Shown in pieces: positions 6,074 through 11,971 of a DNA stretch of 11,971 bases. The notes under the pieces are model-generated. The model made no database searches. It was given only the letters and a program-made list of their open reading frames with translations, and was not told the DNA's origin. Positions within the stretch are counted from its first letter, which is position 1. The number at the start of each line of letters is the position of its first letter. Source of the DNA: Thermoleophilia bacterium UBA5186 (GTDB taxonomy: Bacteria > Actinomycetota > Thermoleophilia > Gaiellales > Gaiellaceae); NCBI GenBank assembly GCA_002413095.1, contig DHWI01000059.1, positions 11,665 through 23,635 on the forward strand. Direction: 5' to 3'. The translations under genes were made by a program, and so were the position numbers.

Positions 6074-6429
6074 GCGCGCTGGAGGAACTCGAGCCGGTTG
6101 CCCCATGGGTCCTCGGCGTAGAACCGCCGTATGCCCGGCAGCTCGTCGTCCCATCGCACGTCGACGCCTGCCGCCTCGAGTCGCGTCGCGAGCTCGTCGA
6201 CGTTCCCGACCCGTAGCGCCGGATGGGCTTTCCGCGCCGGCTCGAAGTTCGCCTCGACCCCGATGTGCAGCTCTTGCGCGCCGACCTGGAACCACGCGCC
6301 GCCACGCGCTGCCAACGGCTCCGGCTTCGGCAGCTCGGGCAGGCCGAGCAGCTCGCCGAAGAAGCGCCGAGCCTCCTCCTCGCAGTCGGCGGGCGCCGCA
6401 ATCTGGACGTGGTCGAGCCCCTGGATCAC
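6070..6429 (-). CDS. VOC-superfamily (glyoxalase/bleomycin-resistance fold) protein
   Basis: A 119-residue vicinal-oxygen-chelate protein, two beta-alpha-beta-beta-beta modules in one chain. Candidate metal ligands are His7 (LDHVQIA), His55 or His69 in the middle, and Glu114 (RLEFLQ); the DPWGNRLEF ending is the standard final VOC strand. Members include glyoxalases, epimerases, dioxygenases and metal-binding resistance proteins, and nothing here picks one. The gene begins with GTG at 6429 and its TGA overlaps the GTG of the CoA-transferase by four bases, so the two form an operon and the enzyme may act on an acyl-CoA-derived intermediate. No Shine-Dalgarno; CAGACT seven bases upstream is a weak -10 candidate. 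Confidence 0.9.
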   Translation of the reverse strand: MIQGLDHVQIAAPADCEEEARRFFGELLGLPELPKPEPLAARGGAWFQVGAQELHIGVEANFEPARKAHPALRVGNVDELATRLEAAGVDVRWDDELPGIRRFYAEDPWGNRLEFLQRA

Positions 6430-6453
6430 CGCCGCGAGTCTGCCACGCGCGGG

Positions 6454-6459
6454 TACGGT
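6454..6459 (+). promoter_or_regulatory. -10 element for the second VOC gene
   Basis: TACGGT is followed by nine bases and ATG at 6469, matching the TANNNT leaderless pattern. It lies in the 39-base gap shared with the divergent VOC-CoA-transferase operon. Confidence 0.45.
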
Positions 6460-6468
6460 GACCGTGGG

Positions 6469-6864
6469 ATGAGCGGGATCCCGGTCACCGGCGTCAACGA
6501 GCTCGTGCTCGAGGTCGTCGACCTCGCGGCAGCCGAGCGGTTCTATGCCGAGGTGCTTGGCTTCCCGGTCGTCGAGCGCTGGGAGGATCGAGAGGCCGTC
6601 TGGGTCATGGCCGGAGATCGGACGCGCATCGGTCTATGGCGTCCGCAGGTCGGCCTGGCCGGCGGCCGAGGCGGCGTGCACGTCCACTACGCGATGCACG
6701 TTCCCCCCGAGCACTACGAGGCCACGCTCGCGCGCCTCCGCGCGCACGGCTACGAACCGGAGGAGCACGACTTCGGCGAGCGCCTCCAGGCCGCGTACGT
6801 CACCGATCCCGACGGCCACGTTCTGGAGTTCTGGCCGTGGGACGTCGCGGAGCACCTGGCCTAG
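6469..6864 (+). CDS. Second VOC-superfamily protein
   Basis: A 131-residue VOC protein, divergent from the first one 39 bases away but not a close copy of it. Seen: VNELVLEVVDLAAAERFYAEVLGF (first module, with Glu rather than the more usual His at the ligand position), a central HVHYAMHV strand, and the closing YVTDPDGHVLEFWPW with a candidate ligand Glu120. Function is undetermined; it could be a lyase, dioxygenase-like or resistance-type member. ATG at 6469 is preferred because the VOC fold begins there and a TACGGT -10 precedes it; upstream in-frame sequence back to 6223 is antisense to the other VOC gene. The TAG stop shares the palindrome CTAG with the stop of the opposing gene. Confidence 0.9.
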   Translation: MSGIPVTGVNELVLEVVDLAAAERFYAEVLGFPVVERWEDREAVWVMAGDRTRIGLWRPQVGLAGGRGGVHVHYAMHVPPEHYEATLARLRAHGYEPEEHDFGERLQAAYVTDPDGHVLEFWPWDVAEHLA

Positions 6865-7280
6865 GGCGCGGTGAAGGCGCCGATCTCGATGTGCGACGGT
6901 CCCGGGCCGAGACAGGGCGGCGCCTCTCGGAACGGAATCTGGACGATGGTCCCGCCCGGAATCCCGATCGCAAGGGACGTGACGCGTCCGCCGCACCAGT
7001 TCGACCAGCGGAATTCCGCCACCGCCGCGTGGCCATACGGAAGGACGACGGTGCGGGGGACGCCGGGACGTGCGCTCGTCTGTACCTTGGCCTGTCTTCG
7101 CGCTTTCACGCGCACCGTAGGCCGGCCCCGGAGCGTGCACCTCGCGCCGGTGTTCCGCACGGTGATGACGCCAATCCGGCTCCCGGCGGCGCCCTGCACA
7201 GAGAGGCTCACGTGAACGGGCCTGCTGCACGCAGGCGTGACAGCGAGCGCGACCGCGGCCAGCAGAGTGACCACCACCAC
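6861..7280 (-). CDS. Secreted DUF4232-like protein
   Basis: About 139 residues, resembling the actinobacterial DUF4232 family of exported proteins of unknown function. The N-terminus is a hydrophobic signal ([17 protein letters not shown]); Cys18 follows TPA, which is only a loose lipobox, so lipoprotein versus secreted is open. DUF4232-like features: [14 protein letters not shown] near 41-54, [15 protein letters not shown] near 78-92, NWCGG, and a late PPCLG. Cysteines 48, 96 and 123 are spaced as in that family. The start is ambiguous among three successive GTG codons (7280, 7277, 7274); a TACCCT hexamer at 7289-7284 lies 3, 6 and 9 bases before them, so 7277 or 7274 is likelier than 7280 for a leaderless message. 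Convergent with the second VOC gene, sharing CTAG as both stops. Confidence 0.82.
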   Translation of the reverse strand: MVVVTLLAAVALAVTPACSRPVHVSLSVQGAAGSRIGVITVRNTGARCTLRGRPTVRVKARRQAKVQTSARPGVPRTVVLPYGHAAVAEFRWSNWCGGRVTSLAIGIPGGTIVQIPFREAPPCLGPGPSHIEIGAFTAP

Positions 7281-7283
7281 GTC

Positions 7284-7293
7284 AGGGTAGCGC
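7284..7293. promoter_or_regulatory. Overlapping divergent -10 elements
   Basis: On the minus strand TACCCT (7289-7284) serves the DUF4232-like gene. On the plus strand TAGCGC (7288-7293), seven bases before the ATG at 7301, is the only candidate -10 for the DUF255 gene and lacks the final T. The two hexamers share bases 7288-7289 in a 20-base gap. Confidence 0.4.
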
Positions 7294-7300
7294 CCTCAGG

Positions 7301-9200
<1,900 letters not shown>

Positions 9201-9202
<2 letters not shown>

Positions 9203-9251
9203 GGCGACGCTTGCGGCGCCGCCTCAGGAGGGTGGGCTTAGCCCGCCCTCC
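9201..9251 (+). terminator. Tandem hairpins after the DUF255 gene
   Basis: The first hairpin has arms GAGGCG (9201-9206) and CGCCTC (9220-9225), starting inside the stop codon. The second (9227-9251) has 11-base arms GGAGGGTGGGC and GCCCGCCCTCC around TTA, with one G-U pair. There is no U tract, but position and stability fit a transcription terminator. Confidence 0.5.
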
Positions 9252-9304
9252 GTCTGCGCTCCCTTACCACGGCGCTCGCCGGCAGCCGAGACAACCTGGG
9301 AAGT

Positions 9305-9404
9305 GGAGGGCGGAGCGGCGTCGGGGAACGTGACTCCGCCCTCCTGATCGCCCTACTGGCCGCTGCGGAGAGGCGCCGGCCTTGTGCGGCGCCGCCACCT
9401 CTCC
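9305..9404. repeat. Two further inverted repeats between convergent genes
   Basis: GGAGGGCGGAG (9305-9315) pairs with CTCCGCCCTCC (9334-9344) around an 18-base loop. Then GGAGAGG (9367-9373) pairs with CCTCTCC (9398-9404), enclosing an alternative GGCGCCG/CGGCGCC stem (9372-9378 with 9387-9393). Nothing coding is convincing in 9203-9473; these are probably terminators for the two converging genes. Confidence 0.5.
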
Positions 9405-9473
9405 TTCCGGCGTGCCACCGACGCCGCTGACGGCGGCAAGCGTCGAGGCGCGCAGGCTTGTCCCGGCGAGCGT

Positions 9474-9896
9474 TCACAGCCGGGCGAGGATCTGGTTGAG
9501 CAAGTCCGGCACGAGCCAGAGACCGGTTCCGCTGTCGCGGAGATGCGTGACCGCGCAGACGAGGTTGCCGAGCAGGCCCGGCCCACCCTCGACGCTCAAG
9601 ACTGTCTGCTCCAACCGCGTCGAGGCTCCGGAAAGGTCGACTTCCGCCGGCCCGAGCGCGAGTCGAAGCTCAGGGCACGATCCGCCGATCTCCACCACGG
9701 GGATCGTCACCTCTTCGACCAGCGTCGCCTCGCCGAGGGTGCCGGTGAGCGTGCCGGCTGCGAGCAGAGACCCGTCCTGCGCGGCAAACCGCGTCGGTGC
9801 AAACGTCCCCGAGAAGGCTCCGTCCGCGTCGGTGACGGGTACGGCAAGCAAATTGTCCACCGCGGCCGCCTGGACGGTGGTAAGGGGAGACTTCAC
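9474..9896 (-). CDS. Small protein resembling an exported Thermoleophilia family, without a signal peptide
   Basis: A 140-residue protein of unknown function. Its core (GAFSGTFAPTRFAAQDGSLLAAGTL, then RLALGPAEVDLSG, then GLLGNLVCAVTHL, and a final LLNQIL) resembles a recurrent small beta-rich protein family that I associate with Thermoleophilia, whose members normally carry an N-terminal signal peptide. Here the start is fixed by a perfect AAGGAGG Shine-Dalgarno eight bases before GTG at 9896, and the protein begins M-K-S-P-L-T-T-V-Q-A-A-A. That keeps a lysine and an AAA like a cleavage site but lacks a hydrophobic core. Two cysteines (within GSCPEL and LVCAV) could pair if exported. The C-terminus appears complete. 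It stands alone between two hairpin-rich gaps. Family resemblance is from memory of the pattern, so moderate. Confidence 0.75.
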   Translation of the reverse strand: MKSPLTTVQAAAVDNLLAVPVTDADGAFSGTFAPTRFAAQDGSLLAAGTLTGTLGEATLVEEVTIPVVEIGGSCPELRLALGPAEVDLSGASTRLEQTVLSVEGGPGLLGNLVCAVTHLRDSGTGLWLVPDLLNQILARL

Positions 9897-9904
9897 GAGG
9901 AAGC

Positions 9905-9911
9905 CCTCCTT
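9905..9911 (-). promoter_or_regulatory. Strong ribosome binding site (AAGGAGG) for the 9474-9896 gene
   Basis: AAGGAGG on the minus strand ends eight bases before GTG at 9896. It is the best Shine-Dalgarno in the window and stands out because most starts here have none. It fixes the start and therefore the absence of a signal peptide. Confidence 0.8.
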
Positions 9912-9935
9912 CCGACTCTCCCGGAGGAGAGCGAT

Positions 9936-9954
9936 CGATTGTCGGCCTACTAGG
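9936..9954. repeat. 19-bp repeat, copy 1
   Basis: CGATTGTCGGCCTACTAGG recurs at 10064-10082 with one change (A to G), 128 bases away in the same orientation. This copy lies in the presumed 5' leader of the 9474-9896 gene, next to a CTCTCC/GGAGAG-type hairpin. Confidence 0.7.
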
Positions 9955-10063
9955 TCCTCAAAGGCTACCCGGACCCACTCACTCCAAACGGCAAAATTTG
10001 TAATTTCGCGCGCAGGTTTCGTTCCCGACCGAGGTCTAGTGTGGAGAGGGGGGCGCCCCTCCG

Positions 10064-10082
10064 CGATTGTCGGCCTGCTAGG
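10064..10082. repeat. 19-bp repeat, copy 2
   Basis: CGATTGTCGGCCTGCTAGG, one mismatch from copy 1. It too is flanked on the left by a GC-rich hairpin (GGGGCGCCCC, 10050-10059), but no gene follows it on either strand. Confidence 0.7.
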
Positions 10083-10144
10083 GGGACGGCGTTGCGGCCA
10101 GCGTCCCCCCTCTTTGACACGGGGGAACCCATGGTTCCCCCGTG
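10081..10144. repeat. Two strong inverted repeats
   Basis: GGGGGACG (10081-10088) pairs with CGTCCCCC (10102-10109). Then CACGGGGGAACC (10118-10129) pairs perfectly with GGTTCCCCCGTG (10133-10144) around CAT, a 12-bp stem. TCTTTGA separates them. They lie downstream of the methyltransferase-like gene on the minus strand and could stop read-through, or be remnants of a mobile repeat. Confidence 0.55.
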
Positions 10145-10185
10145 GGCCCCCTCCTTGTCCTGGCGGTCGGCGGTTGGGAGGCTAC

Positions 10186-10202
10186 GGCGGGCGAAGCCCG
10201 CC
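10186..10202 (-). terminator. Hairpin terminator candidate after the methyltransferase-like gene
   Basis: The arms GGCGGGC and GCCCGCC enclose GAA, 14 bases beyond the stop codon of the minus-strand gene. The stem is perfect at 7 bp; there is no U tract. Confidence 0.45.
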
Positions 10203-10216
10203 TTCGCCGGCGGGAA

Positions 10217-10804
10217 TCACCAGATGCCGGGCAACAGCCGGGCGGTCCGGCGACGGTAGGTGGCATAGGGCTCGAGCCCGCCGATGAGCACGGCTTCTTC
10301 GCGCCGAATCCGGACGGCGACGAACGCCGTCATCCCCGCGATCAGGAGTGCGAGGCTGAGCCAGTTGTCGAGGACGAGGCCCAGGCCGGCCGCGCGCACG
10401 ATGCCGCCCGCGTAGGCGGGATGGCGGATCAGCCGGTACGGCCCCGACTCGACGAGGCGCTGGTCGTCCTGGACGACGAGGGCTCCCTGGAACCAGTCGC
10501 CAAGGGTGGAAATCGCCCACCCGCGCAGGGCCTGGCCGAGGACGTAGAGCGCGAGCCCGGCGGCGAGCAGCGCCCACGGCGGGCCGGGCAGCGTGAGGCC
10601 TGCCGTGACCAGCGGCGCGCCGAGCGCGAGCACGTGGACGACCCCGAGCCCGCGCGTGTAGCGGTCGAGGTGACGGCGGTCGGGTCCGCTCGCCGCGATT
10701 CGCGGGCGCGATCTCCACATCGTGCGCATGACGATCGCGCAGGCGCCAAGCGTCGTCACCGTAGCGGCGATGGCTCGCCAATCGTGGAAGACGAGGGGCC
10801 GCAC
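10217..10804 (-). CDS. Isoprenylcysteine carboxyl methyltransferase (ICMT)-like integral membrane protein
   Basis: A 195-residue multi-pass membrane protein of the ICMT/phospholipid-methyltransferase (PEMT) superfamily, which uses S-adenosylmethionine at the membrane face; bacterial substrates are mostly unknown. Hydrophobic segments follow WRAIAATV, VVHVLALG, WALLAAGLALYVLG and NWLSLALLIAG. The C-terminal signature is clear: VESGPYRLIRHPAYAGG, then REEAVLIGGLEPYATYRRRTARLLPGIW, the conserved RHPxYxG and the Glu-Glu / Tyr-Tyr / Arg-Pro pattern. GTG at 10804 is chosen because a TACCTT -10 hexamer lies seven bases upstream, a leaderless arrangement; the frame remains open to 10975, but that part is antisense to livG. 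Divergent from livG by 22 bases and followed by a hairpin on its 3' side. Confidence 0.88.
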   Translation of the reverse strand: MRPLVFHDWRAIAATVTTLGACAIVMRTMWRSRPRIAASGPDRRHLDRYTRGLGVVHVLALGAPLVTAGLTLPGPPWALLAAGLALYVLGQALRGWAISTLGDWFQGALVVQDDQRLVESGPYRLIRHPAYAGGIVRAAGLGLVLDNWLSLALLIAGMTAFVAVRIRREEAVLIGGLEPYATYRRRTARLLPGIW

Positions 10805-10810
10805 CAGGTC

Positions 10811-10817
10811 TAAGGTA
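10811..10817. promoter_or_regulatory. Shared divergent -10 heptamer TAAGGTA
   Basis: On the plus strand TAAGGT (10811-10816) lies ten bases before the livG GTG. On the minus strand TACCTT (10817-10812) lies seven bases before the methyltransferase GTG. Both fit TANNNT and share five base pairs, so two RNA polymerases could not open both promoters at once. Confidence 0.55.
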
Positions 10818-10826
10818 CTTCGTCCC

Positions 10827-11552
10827 GTGGCCCTTCTGTCCGTAGCGAACGTGACGCAGCGCTTCGGCGGGATCGTCGCGCTCGACCGAGTCTCGTTCGA
10901 CGCGGAGCAGGGCGAGATCGTCGGCCTGATCGGCCCGAACGGCGCCGGCAAGACGACCGCCTTCAACGTGATCACGCGGCTCTACACGCCGGACCAGGGC
11001 GAGGTCACGTTCGACGGCGAGTCGCTCCTGCGCAGTCCGCCGCACCGGGTGATCCAGCGGGGAATCGCGCGGACGTTCCAGAACGTCGAGCTCTTCCGCT
11101 CGCTGAGCGTGCTCGACAACGTACGGGTCGGCGCGCACGCGCGGCGAGGCGACCGCGACCCGGGTGACATCGTCGACTACGTCGGGCTCGGCGACGTCGC
11201 AGGCCGGCCTGCGCACGGGCTCCCGTTCGGGACGCTGAAGCGGGTCGAGCTGGCTCGCGCGCTCGCGTCGGGGCCTCGGCTTCTGCTGCTCGACGAGCCC
11301 GCCGGAGGGCTCAACCACGAGGAGGTGGACGTGCTCGCCGGGCTGATCGGCCGGATGCGCAAGGACTTCGAGCTGACCGTCCTGCTCGTCGAGCACCACA
11401 TGGCATTCGTGATGGGGATCGCAGACCGCGTCCACGTGCTCGACTTCGGGCGGATGATCGCGTCGGGAGCCCCCGGCGAAGTGCAGCGCGACCCTGCCGT
11501 CATCGAGGCCTATCTCGGCGCCGACCACGTTCCCGAGGAGCCCCTCGCGTGA
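10827..11552 (+). CDS. livG: Branched-chain amino-acid-type ABC transporter ATPase LivG
   Basis: One of the two ATPases of a LivFGHMJ/K-type importer, energising uptake of branched-chain amino acids, amides, urea or other small carboxylates. The 241-residue protein shows Walker A GPNGAGKTT near residue 35, the LivG hallmark RTFQNVELFRSLSVLDNV, the signature helix as LPFGTLKRVELARAL (replacing LSGGQ, common in LivG), Walker B LLLLDEPAGGLN and the switch His in VEHHM. It is shorter than most LivG proteins: the loop between NVRVGAHAR and the next helix lacks roughly 20-25 residues. GTG at 10827 has a -10 ten bases upstream; the frame open to 10722 lies over the divergent gene. Overlaps livF by GTGA. 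The permease and binding-protein genes are not in the window. Confidence 0.93.
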   Translation: MALLSVANVTQRFGGIVALDRVSFDAEQGEIVGLIGPNGAGKTTAFNVITRLYTPDQGEVTFDGESLLRSPPHRVIQRGIARTFQNVELFRSLSVLDNVRVGAHARRGDRDPGDIVDYVGLGDVAGRPAHGLPFGTLKRVELARALASGPRLLLLDEPAGGLNHEEVDVLAGLIGRMRKDFELTVLLVEHHMAFVMGIADRVHVLDFGRMIASGAPGEVQRDPAVIEAYLGADHVPEEPLA

Positions 11553-11971
11553 CCGCGCTGCTCGAGCTCGAGGACGTCGGCGCGCGCTACGGCGACATCG
11601 TGGCGCTGCGCGGCGTCACGCTTACAGTCGAGGAAGGACAGGTCGCCGCCGTCCTGGGTGCGAACGGCGCCGGGAAGACGACGATGCTCCGCGCGGTCTC
11701 CGGGACGGTTCGGCGCTCGGGGTCGATCGTCTTCGCCGGCGGACGGCTCCGCGGCGGGCCCGAGGCTGCCGCTCGGCTCGGCATCGCGCACGTTCCGGAA
11801 GGCCGCGGCACGTTCGGCGAGCTGTCCGTCCGGGACAACCTTCGTCTCGGCGCCTACACGCGGCGCGGCGGGCTCGACGAGGACCTCGAGCGCGTGCGCG
11901 GCTACTTCCCGTGGCTCGAGGAGCGGCGTGACCAGCAGGCCGGGACGCTCTCGGGCGGCGAGCAGCAGATG
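11549..11971 (+). CDS. livF: Branched-chain amino-acid-type ABC transporter ATPase LivF, 3' end cut by the window
   Basis: Second ATPase of the same importer. The frame starts at GTG 11549, whose last two bases are part of the livG TGA (GTGA overlap), and stays open through the last base, giving 141 codons, about 60% of a usual LivF. Seen: LLELEDVGARYGDIVALRGVT (A-loop region with Tyr), Walker A GANGAGKTT, the LivF hallmark HVPEGRGTFGELSVRDNL, and the signature LSGGEQQM at the window edge. Walker B and the C-terminus lie beyond. The substrate cannot be told from the ATPases. Confidence 0.93.
   Translation, partial: MTALLELEDVGARYGDIVALRGVTLTVEEGQVAAVLGANGAGKTTMLRAVSGTVRRSGSIVFAGGRLRGGPEAAARLGIAHVPEGRGTFGELSVRDNLRLGAYTRRGGLDEDLERVRGYFPWLEERRDQQAGTLSGGEQQM

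Larger units (their letters stand above)
9897..10216. other. 320-base non-coding stretch with repeats, hairpins and an AT-rich spot
   Basis: No convincing gene. From left to right it holds the ribosome binding site and leader of the 9474-9896 gene, a 19-bp repeat (9936-9954), a TAGCCT hexamer on the minus strand (9967-9962) as a weak -10 candidate, the only strongly AT-rich spot of the window (9993-10006), a second copy of the 19-bp repeat (10064-10082), and four hairpins between 10048 and 10202. Confidence 0.6.

Noticed and set aside
6074..6295. Longer CoA-transferase starting at 6295
   Set aside because: The added 74 residues are Arg/Gly-rich shadow sequence of the VOC gene; GTG at 6073 begins exactly at the conserved N-terminus and overlaps the VOC stop as GTGA.
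9238..9477. Minus-strand frame of 79 codons after the small exported-like gene
   Set aside because: Arg-rich translation through inverted repeats, no ribosome binding site, composition of a shadow frame.
10805..10975. Longer ICMT-like protein starting at 10975
   Set aside because: The extension is antisense to the livG N-terminal coding region and has no membrane-protein character.
10182..11528. Long minus-strand open frame of 448 codons
   Set aside because: Antisense to livG in its first part and out of frame with the ICMT-like gene in its second; no recognisable domain.

Overview
The window is very GC-rich and tightly packed, with many GTG starts. Most starts have no Shine-Dalgarno sequence; instead a TANNNT-like -10 element lies 6-10 bases in front of the start codon, which is the leaderless-transcript pattern of Actinomycetota. 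Gene content supports this: an F420/FMN PPOX enzyme, a DUF4232-like secreted protein, ClpS, and a secreted-protein family I associate with the class Thermoleophilia. Thermoleophilia (Gaiellales/Solirubrobacterales type) is my best guess, but it is an inference. I see no phage genes, transposases, CRISPR arrays, rRNA or tRNA.

Layout. Bases 2-1126 (+) hold the 3' part of a GH13 alpha-glucosidase. Bases 3357-1119 (-) hold a compact four-gene run: a six-Asp-box beta-propeller, a MoaD/ThiS-type ubiquitin-like protein ending in Gly-Gly, the N-degron adaptor ClpS, and a membrane-anchored or secreted protein with an HExxH motif. Diverging from it is a PPOX flavin/F420 protein (3402-3791). A 252-base gap (3792-4043) holds two copies of an 18-bp palindrome, a PhoP/PhoB-like direct repeat with a -10 hexamer at the canonical distance, and two further hairpins.

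Bases 4044-6429 hold acyl-CoA metabolism: an HMG-CoA-lyase family enzyme (+) converging, with a 73-base tail-to-tail overlap, on a CaiB/BaiF class III CoA-transferase (-), which is translationally coupled to a VOC (glyoxalase-fold) protein. A second VOC gene diverges (6469-6864, +) and ends on the same CTAG as a secreted DUF4232-like protein (-). Divergent to that is a DUF255/YyaL (SPATA20-like) thioredoxin-fold protein (7301-9202, +).

Bases 9203-10216 are mostly non-coding and hairpin-rich. They enclose one small gene (9474-9896, -) that looks like a normally exported protein without its signal peptide, and two copies of a 19-bp repeat. The right end has an isoprenylcysteine-methyltransferase-like membrane protein (-) divergent from livG-livF (+), the ATPases of a branched-chain amino-acid type ABC importer; livF runs off the window.

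The most notable points are the propeller/ubiquitin-like/ClpS/zincin operon, the regulatory-looking gap 3792-4043, the divergent promoters whose -10 hexamers overlap on opposite strands, and the small protein that seems to have lost its export signal.
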